In this document: positions 12,224-24,383 of the stretch, piece after piece | Layout of the letters: every line of letters starts with the position of its first letter | Position numbering within the stretch: position 1 is the stretch's first letter | Assembly: GCF_025602895.1 (NCBI RefSeq) | Contig: NW_026516380.1 | Span: 1 to 64,000, forward strand | Direction of reading: 5' to 3' | Source of the DNA: Polychytrium aggregatum | Taxonomy: Eukaryota; Chytridiomycota; Chytridiomycetes; Polychytriales | DNA length: 64,000 nt | The notes under the pieces: generated by a model | Seen by the model: the letters and a program-made list of their open reading frames with translations, nothing else | Told to the model about the DNA's origin: nothing | The model's database searches: none | Program-made: the position numbers and the translations under genes

Positions 12224-15200
12224 TCACGAAATTGGCCGCGGGCCAAGAGCGATCGACCTCAGATACTCGGTGTTGCTCGGGCCGGTCTCCTCGACCATCT
12301 TCGAGAAGGCGCTCGCTATGTTCCTGAGCAGGACAGCGGGCGAGTCGTACTCAATGACCTCGCCGCCGCCAAGGACGAGAATCCTGTCGTAGTCGATGAC
12401 AGTGTTGAGGCGATGCGCAATCGTCAAAATGGTGCAACCGGCCATATTCTGGCGGATAGCCTGCTGGATAAACTCGTCGGTAGGTAGGTCGACAGAGGCA
12501 GTTGCTTCGTCAAGAACCACAAGCTTGGCACGGCGCAGCATTGCGCGAGCGAGACAGAACAGCTGGCGCTGGCCTGCGATGGAGAGGGGAGTAAGTCTCA
12601 AGGGCCATTGGCGACACATGGTTGCCCAGGCACATGAACCTTGGCTTGCATCAACAAGCCGCCATCTCTTGGAGAGAATCAAGCTTCGCAGAGCAGCAAC
12701 AGGATTCAGACAGGGCTGATTCGAGCTGCGATTCGCCCTCGCTCAGACCGACAACGGCAGCTTACCTGTGCTCCAGTTCTCGCCGTTCTCAGTGACCACT
12801 GAATCCAGCTGTCCCGGGGTTCCAGCAACAGCCTTCTTGAGGTTGGAGCGCTCCAGACACTCCCATAGCTCCTGGTCTAATAGCCACGGCGAATGTTGGC
12901 AGCAGTCAGTCCATGTCGCTGAAGCACAGTAAAAAGTACCAATGCTGACGCGGCCGGCAGAGTGCTCGCATCGACGCAAGAGCACACACCTGTGTACTCG
13001 TTGAAGGGATCAAGATTGCTTCTCACGGTGCCCGAGAACAGGACAGGATCCTGCGGGATGACCGCAATTTTGGAGCGAAGGGTCTTGAGTCCGAGCTTGG
13101 AGATATCGACGCCGTCGAGCTCGATCCGTCCCGATGATATCTCGACAAGTCTCAGCAGGGCAACGATGATGCTCGATTTTCCTGCGCCTGTGTACAGATA
13201 GGCCGTCAGCGATAGAGTCCAATATCGGCGCCATTCCGCACTGATCCCGTTCAGTCCTGCCCCCCCCCTCATCACTCCTGTGCACAAGACACAGACGCCT
13301 CGGCACAGATCGAACCGGAACCGTTCAGGGAAGCTGACCCACCTGTCCTTCCAACGATACCGATCTTCTTGGATGCCTCAGCTTCGAACGATATGCCCTT
13401 CAACACGTGAGGCAAATCGGCGCGATATTTCAGCTCGACATTAACAAAGCGGAGGCTTCCCGACTCGGGCCAAGTTTTCGCAGGCTCCGTTTCCTGAATC
13501 TCATAGGGAGCCTCGTGGTCGATTTCGCTGACATAATAAATCAAACGCTCAGTCGAGTTCATCTGGACCTCAGTCTCGGCCATGAGTCGGATACAGTAGT
13601 TGAACGTCGATAGGACTTGGATCGAATAGGTGATCACCAGGCCGGCAAAGCCAGGAGCAACCGAGTAGCGCCAGAGCATGGTCAGCAGCGACGCCATCAA
13701 GATCAAAAGCGATGAGAGCAGCTCCAGACGGACGGCAAGCCAGCGCTCGATCATGCGGGATGTATAGTAGATTTTGTTGTTGCCATCCAGCAACCGGAGA
13801 TTGTTGCGGATGAAGTTGCCCTGGACCGAATAGGCGCGAATCGTCGCCAGCCCCGAGAGTGTCTCCGAGAACTGGGCGACGAGAGGCGACCGGGTGTTGG
13901 AGTCCATCCGCTTGAGCTCGCGGGTGCTCGAGCGATAATAGAGCTGCAGAGGGCGCATTAGTAAACTCACGAGCGTGGACTTGCATTCGAATTCTACCTA
14001 TACACTGGTCCACACCCAGTATCCCATGCGGTCAGCAATTGTCACTCTGGCGTCTTACCTGCAGACGATAATATAGGTAAAGGGCCGGTAACAACGGTGC
14101 AAGGAAGGCCGGGAAGATGATTGCGATCATCACAAAGTTGGAGACAATGAGCCAGAAAGCAAAAATGACAATCCGGTAGAGCTCTGAGAGCTGGGTGTCG
14201 ACAGTATCCAAATCCTTGCTGAAACGCTACAAGCACAGGAGCAGTCAGTTATGGAGCCACAGTCATCTATCCAACCAAAGAGAAGCGCATTCTCTCCTTC
14301 GACGAGGAGCGTGGACCAGAACCAACACAACCTCCTGCATGAAAACGATATTGCAAATGCATACGTTTGTGATTCGACCCAGTGGTGTCTGGTCGAAGAA
14401 TTGCATTGGTGCATGGAAAAGGCTGCGTAAGGCCGAGTCGTGGAGAGTCTTGGCAGCCCGGATGCCGGCCGTCGCAAAGAGCGTGCCGACGACGACCAAG
14501 GTGACGACCTGGCACAGCCCAAGCACGACAAAGATGCCTTCGTTTGCGGCGAGACTGAGCCGGAAGGTGCTGTAGCTCCACTGGACGAGCCTAGCGGGTA
14601 CGTGCCCAAGCATTCACAAGAGTGGATGTGAGTGCGGGTCGGAGTAAAACAATTGTCGTTTGACAGAGGCACGAGCGCAACTCGCTCAAGATGGGCTGAG
14701 CAGCGAGTTGCCTTCCGACCAAGTCGGCCCCCATAGCGACTCTTCAAGCGATACCGAGTCTGCAAGCAATATAGCGAGGGCCCCCCCCCTCACGTCAGGC
14801 TGGATGCGATACCTACCAGTTGTCGGTGCCTATGCGCGATCCCTGAATCAGCACCGAGATGGACATGATCAGCACACCCATGGACACGCCGCCGGCCATC
14901 TTCAGGTACTTGGAGTACATCGATCCAGCAACGGCGCCAACATTGCGCTCTTCCCGAACAATCAGATTCCCCTTGTCCTCGCCGACGTCTACGGGGATGT
15001 TGTGGTCGTCTTCGATGACCAGATCGATATCTGTCTTGGATTCGGTTTTGGCCACAATCTCCGGCACAAGGCTGCCGTGATCAGCGGATGTGATCGACGG
15101 TTGCGCCGCAAGTGCGATATCAGCATTGACATCAATACCATCGGCACTGGCATCGACATCGACACTGGCATCGACATCGACACTGGTATCGACATCGACA

Positions 15201-17999
15201 TCGACATCGTCGTTGCTACTAGGCTCGGCTTGGTCGCCGGCTTCGCGCTCAGATACGCCACCAAACTCCTTCATGAGCCGGGAAAATGCACCGCTTGACT
15301 GCATCAGACTCTCATATGTTCCTTGGTCGGCGACGCGGCCTTGATCCATAACAACGATATAGTCGACTTTGGGCAGGATGCTCAGCTGATGGGTGACGAG
15401 GACACGAGTTTTCTTGCTGAGGGCACCTTTGATACAGTTGTCGAACAGGTACTTGCCGACATGAGCATCGACAGCGCTGAGGGGGTCGTCCATGAGGATG
15501 ATATCGCAGTCAAAGTAGACAGCGCGGGCCAGATTGACTCGCTGCTTTTGACCGCCGCTGAGGTTGATGCCTCGCTCGCCAATCTCGGTCGAGTCGCCGG
15601 CAGGCAAGACCTGGAGATCGCGCTCCAGCGCGCAACATTTGAGAACCTTGGCATATTTTTTGTCGTCCATGGGCAAGCCGAAGAGGACATTGTCTCGGAG
15701 GGTGGCGTTTTGGATCCAGGCGGTCTGGGGACAGTATCCCACCGAGCCTGAGAAAAACACGGATCCGCGGGAGCGTTTCATCTCTCCCACCAGGGCATTC
15801 AGTAGCGAGCTCTTGCCTGAGCCAACCGGGCCAACGATGGCATAGAGCGCACCATGGGGTATCTGCAGAGTGATAGGGCCAAGTGACCATGGGGCAGGGC
15901 TGTGGAGCGAATCGACAATCTGAGGATCCCCCTCCTTGGAGGCAGCGTCCAGGGCAACACTCTCGGCAGTGTCCCAAACAAAGTCGGCATCCTGTACCGA
16001 GATGGCGTATTCTGAGCCTTGGATCATCTTGGGGCCATCGGAGATCTCCTCGGCAAGCAAAAAGCCCTCGACTCGCCTGGACGAGACCCAAGCATCAACC
16101 CAAGACGGAACCGCGCCCGGCAATTGGTTCAAAGGATTGCGGAGACAGTAGACAAGGGAGAGTGCCGGTAGGACCGTCGAGATGGTCAGCGGATTTCCAA
16201 GCTGGTAGTAGCTGATGAACATGAGGATCATGGCTAGCGCCGGGATGGTCTGTAGCGCAAACAGTTGGTCAGTGCACGGGGCGATGGTCGAAGCAGCGGA
16301 GCAGCGGACTGGACTGGACTGGACAGCCCCAATGCCTCTCCAGCAGCAACACTGACCTGAGAAATCCCGCCGATGTACGCTTGGGCCAGAAGGTAATACC
16401 AGATGTGCCAGAGCTCCTTGGAACGCACATCCTCAATAACCTTGATGAAACTGTCCTCCCAAGCATAGGATTTGATTACACGAATGCCCATCATCGATTC
16501 TTGCGTGATCTTGACCCGCTTGTCGGCGAACTGATTGGCTTTGGAGCGATGGATACTCAGCTTCTTGAGAATGAAGGTCTGCACAGGGATATACAAGAGC
16601 AGGAGCGCGATGGCAACGACGCCTGCAGAAGCCATGCTGGGATTAGAAAGAGTGCAGACGCCAAAGCGACGGCTGGACCAGAGCACATGGGGCCTCTGAG
16701 AGCAGAACCTTACCACTGACGCCCACGGTCCAAATGATCAGGGCAGAGGCAACGACGATTTGGAACGGTGCGGCGTAAACAAGATGCATCCATATCATCG
16801 AGTTATCGATGCGGCTGGTGTCTGCAGACGAGGGATCGGCGAATCAGTATGCTGGCCGGCAGGACACTGCCCAGCCGATGGCTGCATATCCCAGCCTGCG
16901 ATTACAGCGGCTGGAACGCACCCGTTGCCATAACGTTGAGCACTTTGCCGGTTGTGAACGATTGTCGGGCTCTTGGGGACAGCAGGAGACTCTTGCGATA
17001 CAACCCCGACACCAGGGCCGTTCGTACCTATCGAACAATGGTTCATCGGCATCAGCAAAAGCGAAAGCAACGGAAACTCTGGCCAAGCTCATGTATGCAA
17101 GGCAGTATCAACTCGCAGACGCAGAACCCTGGGCGGCAGTATCGTAGCATTCATTCACCCAGCAGCCCATGCAAGGCAGCTACCCGATCGCCCACGAAAC
17201 CCAGGCACGAACAACAACACTCACACAAAAGCCAGTCTTGGCTGTGATCTCAAAGTGCCACTGCAAGCACAGGGTCTGGATGATCTGGACCAGGAACAAC
17301 ACCAGGGCCAGCACATAGCCGTACCAGCCGTTGTCGGTGTTGTTGGGCGACTGGATATTGGACAGATAGTTCAGGATGGCTTGCAAGATGAATGGCGAGA
17401 TCAGAGCCATACTGTCGGCGATCTGAATGGATGCGCGAGACAAACGGCGAGGACAGTGTCAGTCGAGTTTTAGCTTGGTGGCTCCAAACATGCAGAGACC
17501 GAACCGGCAGTCTGGGCATATCTGCATGTGCGAGGAGCAGATGACAAAGCCGAGAAGATCGCTTTCAAGAATGGCAGACAGGACAAGAGATCGATGGCCA
17601 GAGGAAAGCCAGTTCAGCTTGAAGCAGGCGGGCAAAGGCACATACGATCCGCAGGAGCCCCGAGAGGGCAAAGGGCCAACCAAAGGTCGCCCACAATGCT
17701 GCGAGCAGCGGATACTTGGAAGGCGGGTGCTTGGCCACTTCCCGAAGCCAGTTTTCCTGGAAGCGATCGGACAAGAGACTCGCCCGATAACGGTCGTCGA
17801 CATCCCAGATGTCACGCTCTTGGAGGGGAGACTTCCAGCCTTTCTTGAGCAGCGGGCTGAGCCACGAATACGAGAGCTTGACGAAGTACGAGCTGGCAAA
17901 CTCGGGGTGTCGCTGGGTCGCAGTCTGAGCGACCTGCGGTCTCAAGGCCGAGCTGGGGCCGGGCGGCTGCTGTTGTTGCTGCTGCTGCGAGGGCTTCAT
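12224..17999 (-). CDS. ABC transporter, ABCC (MRP) subfamily, short form without TMD0
   Basis: A multi-exon full transporter. It starts at 17999 with a poly-Gln stretch, then [20 protein letters not shown], the usual N-terminal motif of ABCC proteins that lack TMD0 (Bpt1/Ycf1-type proteins carry about 200 residues more). TMD1 covers about 17650-16200. NBD1 has Walker [16 protein letters not shown], signature [16 protein letters not shown] and Walker [15 protein letters not shown] (about 15850-15480). A linker of alternating Asp/Val/Ala is encoded by an 18-bp-period repeat. TMD2 spans about 14900-13550. NBD2 has [20 protein letters not shown], a signature reconstituted across an intron as [16 protein letters not shown], Walker [14 protein letters not shown] and the switch His in [15 protein letters not shown] pumps export glutathione or other anionic conjugates, often at the vacuole; the substrate here is unknown. 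Stop at 12224. Confidence 0.92.
15100..15210. repeat. Coding Asp-rich repeat in the ABCC linker
   Basis: Hexamer-based repeats (GACATC/GACACT with 18-bp higher-order units) encode an Asp-Val-Asp-Ala/Ser tract between NBD1 and TMD2 of the transporter. This region is the regulatory R-like linker in MRP proteins, so length variation would be tolerated there. Confidence 0.8.
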
Positions 18000-18781
18000 G
18001 GCGACGGTGTGTGCCAGAGATCCGATCGACGACCGATGCAGAGGGCGAGCTTATGTGCCCTGCTCGGCCCTGTCTTCCATGGCATGGCAGCCGTGGGCAC
18101 AGCCGCCGATTTCAATGCCGCTGGAGACGACAACCGCCGAGGCGAATCGGGGAGGAGCTTGTTGGCGGAACTCCATGGCGACAAGGCCATGATGATGGGG
18201 CGCGGGAAATCGGCCGTTATCCCCCACGGACCAGGCGGCGAGCCCACGCCGGGGCAAGTCGCGTCAGCCATCTCCATCTGCATCTCCATTTCCATTTCCA
18301 TCTCCATCTCCATCTCCATCTGCATCTCCATCTCCCTCTTCATCTCCCTCTTCATCTCCATATGCATCTGTCATCCCATGGCTGCGCAGTCCACAGAGCA
18401 GCCTTGGGGGGCTGGTGTGTCACCCCAGCAAGGAGGATGGACGGAGCTGTGCGCGCCAGCCGTGTGACAAGCGAGGCACCTTGTTTCTCAGCAAGCCGGC
18501 GATGGCAACGGACCCCCTGCCCATTTGCAGAGCTGGGGGTGCGAGCCGCCACCGGGACATGAACGCAGAAAACACATTGCATCGGAGGCCCTAACAAAAT
18601 GCAAACTCAATGAAGGCAATGCAAGAACAAATGGTTGATGGAATGATGATGATCGGGCAGCAGGTTGCAGGAGAGCGGGCTGTAGAGAGCGTGCCGGATG
18701 CGCTGAGTGGTGGCCCTGGTCAGAACAGTGCTGATCGTCGCCAGAGGACCGCTCCGGCCTGCCAGGGCCCACGGCTGCTGA
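18000..18781. other. Spacer between aquaporin stop and ABCC start, with CATCTC repeat
   Basis: These 782 bp lie between two minus-strand genes and so carry the ABCC promoter. They contain the CATCTC run listed separately. Short frames in this interval are repeat-driven or lack domain character. Confidence 0.4.
18268..18370. repeat. CATCTC hexanucleotide repeat with variants
   Basis: About seventeen imperfect 6-bp units (CATCTC, CATTTC, CATCTG, CCTCTT) lie about 270-370 bp upstream of the ABCC start codon. The strand is pyrimidine-rich on the plus side. Confidence 0.85.
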
Positions 18782-20464
18782 CTACTTATTGGCCTTGTTG
18801 GTTTGGATGGCGTGGCTGGACTGAACAGCCTCATGGGCAAACTGTCTCTGGGCAAAGCCAGCGAGGGCAGCACCAAGGAAGTCGCCGACCCAGTAGATCC
18901 AGTGGTTGTTCCAGGAGCCAGTCAGCAGAGCCGGGCCAAACACTCTGGCCGGGTTGAAGGCTCCACCCGAGACAGTACCTCCCAGAAGACCGAGGAATCC
19001 CAGGGTGAAGCCGATGGCAACGGGGGCAAAGCCGGCCTTGCTGCTGCCAGATGTAGTCTGTTGGATGCGGTGCCGTTAGTCATCGAGCATAAGGTCGCTC
19101 GGGATCCTGTCGCGCAGGATAGGCCGAGCCGCGGCAAAGCAACAGGACGCGATCCAGATACTCACGTAGATGGTCAGATTCTTGCCCACGTTGGTGTCTT
19201 TGCCGTCGCCAGCGACCTTGATGCTGTTGGTGGTGTCGACTGGAAGCAACTCGGGCGATCAGGACGGGGCCTCACTTTCATGCCGACGTGGGGAAGGGGG
19301 TACAAGTGGAATGTGTTGGTGCGGCAACAATGGCACAGACACATACCGGTATCGAAGGCAGTGGCAAAGATGACGTAAACCAAAATAAAAGTCAAAGTGG
19401 TCTCCATCAAGAACGCGTTGATGATCTTGGCCTGAGAGTTGATATCGACAACGACGGCCAAAGGCGTGCTGAGATAACCACTGTCGTAGGGCTTGGGGAA
19501 GACGGCCATGAGATAGGCTGTTGCGATGATACCGGCAAGCAGCTGAATACCAATATAGGCCAGGCCTGGATGGCATGTTTGACCGACGAGTTGAATTGAG
19601 TTGATTTCGGCCGGTAGGGGAAATGAATGAGCAGGGAGATGAAGGAGTGGCTCATAATGGTGAGCACAGGTGATGCATTCGAACAATAAGATCGGTTCCC
19701 CTTGTGGACGAGACTACTATGTCGAACGGAGCTTGTCTAGGGAACTTTACCTTTGCGAACAGACACCTTGCCGGTCACGATGGTAGCAAACGTGACGGCC
19801 GGGTTGAAGTGAGCACCAGAAACATCGGCAAACGAGTAGATGAGGGCGACCGAGACAAACGCAGTGGAGATGCAGCCAAGGACCAGATTCTCAGGCGTCT
19901 CCTGTCGAGAGTTGTTCACGACGGTGGCCTCGACGGTGAACAGGAAGAGGAAGGTGCACAAGCCTTCACCAAATACAGCACGAAGGAGCTGCAATCATAG
20001 CACAGACCGGCAAAGCCAGACGGAAGCAGCCACGAAGAGATGCGTGAGACGCGGGGCCAGAGAAGTACATCAAACCAAGCATCGTGCTGCTCAGCCCAAG
20101 CGGTGCCGCAGTGCTGCAGTAACCGCCACTGGCACAACTGTGAGTCGCAGGGCTTTCGCGCTCGGATCAGCCGCAAGTCCCCAAATTGCCCCCAAGCGAC
20201 TCGGCAACTTACCACGCGCTTCCTCTCGGTCATTTCCCAGGACCAGTCCTTGATGTCCTGGCGAATGGCGCTGACCCAGTCGACGGGATTGAGGCTCAGG
20301 GGACCCGGGTGGTCTTCCAGGTCGTTGTCGCGGGTCTCGGTGCGAGCAAGAGCCAGGTCGTCGTTGTTGGTAGGGGAGGCGGCGGCCAGCGGCTGTCGGT
20401 CTCCGATTTCGACGGTATAATTCTGGACCTCGTTGAAGTCATCCATTTTCTGGAATCCGGACAT
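18782..20464 (-). CDS. Aquaporin, major intrinsic protein family
   Basis: The start is the ATG at 20464 (MSGFQKMDDFNEVQNYTVEI), giving a hydrophilic N-terminal tail of about 80 residues. Introns include a GTAAGT donor near 20210. Membrane core segments are RAVFGEGLCTFLFLFTVEA, LGCISTAFVSVALIYSFADV, first NPA loop SGAHFNPAVTFATIV (about 19800), IGIQLLAGIIATAYLMAVF, ETTLTFILVYVIFATAFDT, and second NPA loop SGGAFNPARVFGPALLTG (about 18950). The gene ends AIQTNKANK at 18782. The residue after the second NPA-Arg is Val rather than the Asp that follows it in glycerol facilitators, so an orthodox water channel is more likely than an aquaglyceroporin. The long N-terminus is typical of fungal members and may carry gating or sorting signals. 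It is divergent with the kinesin gene across 500 bp. Confidence 0.92.
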
Positions 20465-20964
20465 TCTGTGCGGGAGTTAAACGCTTGAAAGTAGCAACAG
20501 AGGAGCAGGGAGTGGACTCGCCAGCTGATGTTTGGGCAAAAGACGGTGTCGGAACAGGAAGGCAGATGCGCCTGGAAGCTGATGCGAGCGGCTATCGCTC
20601 GAGAGTTGGATCAGCTAGAGACAAAAAGGCGCCGTGGAGGCTGTTGCGCTTATGAGGGTATCCCGCAGCGATATATGTAAGGTGGAGCGTCAGGGGCCAG
20701 GGGCACTGATGTCACTGCCGGACGGCGAAGGATGACGTCCTTGGACCAGCTGCGGCCTCTTTTCGTCAATGCTGGATGCCAATCACGGACGACATATGAC
20801 TTGCAGATCAGACACATCGGCTGGCTGATCCGCGGCCGATGCTGCAGGCGCTGCCTCTTCCTGGCAGGCCTCATGGAAGAGCCCCTCTGTCCTCCAGCGG
20901 CACCTGCCTCTGATCTCGAGCGTCGCCTCCATAAGCTGTGCGATCTGAAAACAAGAATCGAAAC
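20465..20964. other. Divergent promoter region, aquaporin / kinesin-II
   Basis: These 500 bp lie between two start codons on opposite strands. A TATATGTAA element near 20669-20677 could serve either gene. No other motif is certain. Confidence 0.4.
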
Positions 20965-23927
20965 ATGGCCTCTGTAAGTCGCTTGTGGCCGATGGTCGAT
21001 GGTCGATGGCCGAGGGTCGCCCCACGAGGATATCTCGCCGGTATTGATATGCATGACCTCGCGTTTCCCACGCCCGCTCCAAACGAATCCAGTCTGAACG
21101 CGAGTCCGTCAAGGTCGTGGTGAGATGTCGCCCCTTCAGCGAGAAGGAAAAGAACGAAGGGCACTTCAATATCATCACCATGGACAAGCGCACGGCTACG
21201 GTCTGCATTCAAGATCCTCGGGTTCTCGGCACCGACGGCACCCAAAACAAAGGCGCAATCGAGCCACCGAAATCCTTCACATTCGACTCGGTCTTTGACT
21301 CGGGCTGCGAGCAGCTCGAGGTCTACAATACAACAGCTCGCCCGATCGTCGAATCGGTGCTTTCGGGGTACAACGGGACGATTTTTGCCTATGGCCAGAC
21401 GGGAACGGGCAAGGTAATCCGCCCGAGAGCCGACGCATAGCCCATCTCGTCTGCAATAGTACCGACACTTGGCCAGAGTTGTTTCCGTCTCAGACACACA
21501 ACGTGTCGTATTGGGAGGGGCTTTTCAACCACCAGGTTTCTGGTTGGCCGACTGGCGGACCGTGCCCACACTTGCATAGCCAATGCTAATCGCACGGCAT
21601 CCTGCCAATCGCTCGCCACGCGATACACCAGACCTTCTCGATGGAGGGAGTTCGTGATAACCCCAAGCTCCGCGGCATCATCCCCAACTCGTTCGAGCAC
21701 ATCTTTTCGCACATCAAAACCAGTCCCACCAACACGCAGTACCTCGTGCGGGCGTCCTATCTCGAGATCTACAACGAAGAGATCCGAGACTTACTCAATC
21801 CCAAGGCCGGAAAGCTCGAGGTCAAGGAGCGCGCCGATATCGGTGTCTATGTCAAGGACCTGCGAACCTTTGTCGTCAAAGACGTCGAGGAAATGGACCG
21901 CCTCATGTCCTTTGGAAACAAGAACCGCAGTGTCGGAGCGACCCAGATGAATGAGCGCAGTTCACGCAGTCACTCGATCTTCACGATCACTGTTGAGACG
22001 TCCGAGGTCGGCACCGAGAAGGAGGACCACATCAAGGCCGGCAAGCTGCACTTGGTTGACTTGGCTGGCTCGGAGCGACAGACCAAAACAGGCGCCACAG
22101 GCGATCGCTTGAAGGAGGCAACCAAGATCAACCTGTCGCTCTCGGCGCTTGGCAATGTCATCTCGGCTTTGGTCGACGGCAAGTCGTCGCATATTCCATA
22201 CCGAGATTCGAAGCTGACACGGCTGCTTCAAGATTCGCTTGGTGGCAACGCCCGGACACTGATGCTGGCCACGCTGAGCCCGGCCAGCTACAACTATGAC
22301 GAGTCTTTGTCGACTCTGCGGTATGCCAACCGGGCCAAGAACATCAAGAACAAGCCCAAGGTCAACGAGGACCCCAAGGTGAGCAACTCGGAGTGGATGG
22401 CGTGAACCCAGAGACTGTGTCCAGTACCGGAAGTGCGACCGCACAGGCGCGGCGCCTCTTCGCCACCTGCCTAACCCTCTGGAAACTGTTTCTGCATTCC
22501 TCATCGTCTAGGACGCCATGTTGCGCGAGTTCCAAGAGGAAATCAAGCGCCTCAAGGCCCAGCTGGAAGCAACAGAGAACGGGGAGATGGGCGACCCAGT
22601 CATCCAGGAGATTGAGGAGATCGAGGAGGTGGAGGAGATCGAAGAAATCGAAGAAGACGAGCTCGAGGTTGGCGCAGAAGGAGCGGCAGAGCAAGCCAGA
22701 CCTGGAAAGATCAAACCTTCCAAGCCCAAGAAGGAGAGGAAAGCCAGGACGCACCGTGAGGGGCCTGTCTTGGCAAGTGAGATGCTGGCTTTGGCAGAGA
22801 CCGAGTCCCAGCCAACGGCAGAAGTTGTTGAGCGCGGCGAGCCGGCCGTGGGAATTGCTGCCCGACCGCATATGGCTATATCCGAGACGCAGCTGCAGGA
22901 AATGCAGGCCATGGTGGAGGCCGAGAAGCAGAGCATCCTCAAGTCCAAGGATCTAGAGGAGGCCGAGCGCAACCGCCTCCTGGATGAGGCCGAGAAGCGT
23001 GCCCAGGAGCTCGAGACCGAGCGCAACCAGCGCTCGCAGCTCTCCGCCAAGCTTGCCCAGCTGGAGCAGAAGCTGCTCGTTGGTGGCGTCAATATTATCG
23101 ACAAGAATGAAGAGCAGAAACAGCTCCTGGCCAAGCAAGCATCCGAGCTCGAAGAGCAGGCTCGGAAGGAGCGTGAGCTGCAGCGCGAGCTTGAGGAGCA
23201 TGAGGAGACCAATCTCCAAATCGAGGAAGAGTACGCATCACTGCAGGAAGAGGCCGCTGCCAAGACTCGCAAGCTCAAGAAGCTGTGGGCCCTCATCCAG
23301 AGCGACAAGAGCGAAATCAAGGACCTGCAGGAGGAGCACCAGCGCACCCGTGAGAGTCTGCTGGAGACCATCAGGGACCTGACCCGCGAGCTGAAGCTCC
23401 AGATGCTCATCATCAACAGCTTTGTCCCAGACGACGAACAGAACCTGATTGAAGAGTGCGCCGAGTATGACGAGTCGGCCGACAAGTGGCGGATCGCCCA
23501 CATTGCCCACGCCGGCAACAACATTCGCGGCAAGCGGTCACTAGTGTCGGGCCAGCTCCTGGGATTCCACCGCGAAGGACATGCCGACGCTTTGGACAAC
23601 ACAGATATGGAGCCTTGGGACCCGTTGTGTGTGTTTCCGGACGTTTACCTTTCATACGATGTCCCTACAGTGCCATCGCCCAAGAAGCGGACGGAGCGTA
23701 AGAAGAATAGCGCTTCGCAAGGCAATCGACGTCCCGTCCGCTCCGGAAGCGAGGCCGCGAAGCGATCGCCCACCAAGTCGTCGAGCACCATCAGCTCGGG
23801 AAGCGGGCTGCGATCGAGTTCGACCCTGACGGCAGACACAGCTGGCTCGGCGGTGTCGAACCCCGACTCGAGCAACAGTACTCCTGCGGCCCGGGGTTTG
23901 GTATCCAAGACAAAGCACTATGCCTGA
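20965..23927 (+). CDS. Kinesin-II motor subunit (KIF3/FLA10 type), anterograde intraflagellar transport
   Basis: Four exons in phase: 20965-20973 (Met-Ala-Ser only), 21093-21413, 21632-22378 and 22512-23927, giving 830 residues. The N-terminal motor has [18 protein letters not shown]-loop GQTGTGK split from its Thr by the second intron, switch [15 protein letters not shown], switch [17 protein letters not shown], and [20 protein letters not shown] followed by [20 protein letters not shown]. It closes with the kinesin-II neck [20 protein letters not shown] and [20 protein letters not shown] Glu-rich hinge, a long coiled coil (about residues 490-700) and the conserved element [19 protein letters not shown] precede a basic Ser-rich tail. 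KIF3 motors carry IFT trains in flagella, so this gene implies zoospores. Whether it is the A or B partner is unresolved. Confidence 0.95.
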
Positions 23928-24383
23928 TGAACTTTACGGATGCATCTCCCACACGAGGAGACAGAGCACTCTTGTTTCGGAGGACACTGACAGCCTGATG
24001 GTCTGCCCCGAATATATTCACGCTTGTCGACAGCGGGGAGGCAAGGTGAAGGCATGCGCCGAGGGCAAGACATGTGCTGCCGAGTGCAAGACATGTGCTG
24101 TCGAGTGCAAGACATGTGCTGTCGAGGGCAAGACATGTGCTGTCGAGTGCAAGACATGTGCTGTCGAGTGCTTTGAATCGCAGGCCCGGTTGCTGCACGA
24201 AGCCATAGTGCCAGTATCGCATGGCCGGTGAATGTGGGCGAACCCCGTCTGGAGGAAGGGTGCAGCAGGGGGTCGTGGAGCCGCGATGCATTCAATCGCG
24301 GCCGCTGGCCAGGGTTGCCCTTGCTTCAACTTGATCCATCCAAGGCGCATCGCCCGCACACACAGCCAGCTCAGGACGGTGGA
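23928..24383. other. Spacer with a 21-bp tandem repeat
   Basis: These 456 bp follow the kinesin stop. The plus strand has an open frame from an ATG at 23920, overlapping the kinesin stop out of frame, to 24231. It contains Cys-rich heptads made by the 21-bp repeat. It is more likely 3' UTR plus repeat than a gene, but see findings. Confidence 0.4.
24058..24171. repeat. 21-bp minisatellite, 5.4 copies
   Basis: The unit is GTCGAGTGCAAGACATGTGCT, with two GGC-for-TGC variants and a first-copy GCC. Units start at 24058, 24079, 24100, 24121 and 24142, then a partial copy. The period is exactly seven codons, so all frames remain open on both strands. Confidence 0.93.

Noticed and set aside
11928-18370. 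Possible mobile element signatures around the ABCC gene
   Set aside because: Only simple repeats were found; no terminal repeats, target duplications, transposase or reverse transcriptase motifs anywhere in the window.
22508-23602. 364-codon minus-strand Ser-rich open frame
   Set aside because: Antisense shadow of the kinesin-II coiled coil (Glu/Lys/Gln codons read backwards as Ser/Leu/Phe).
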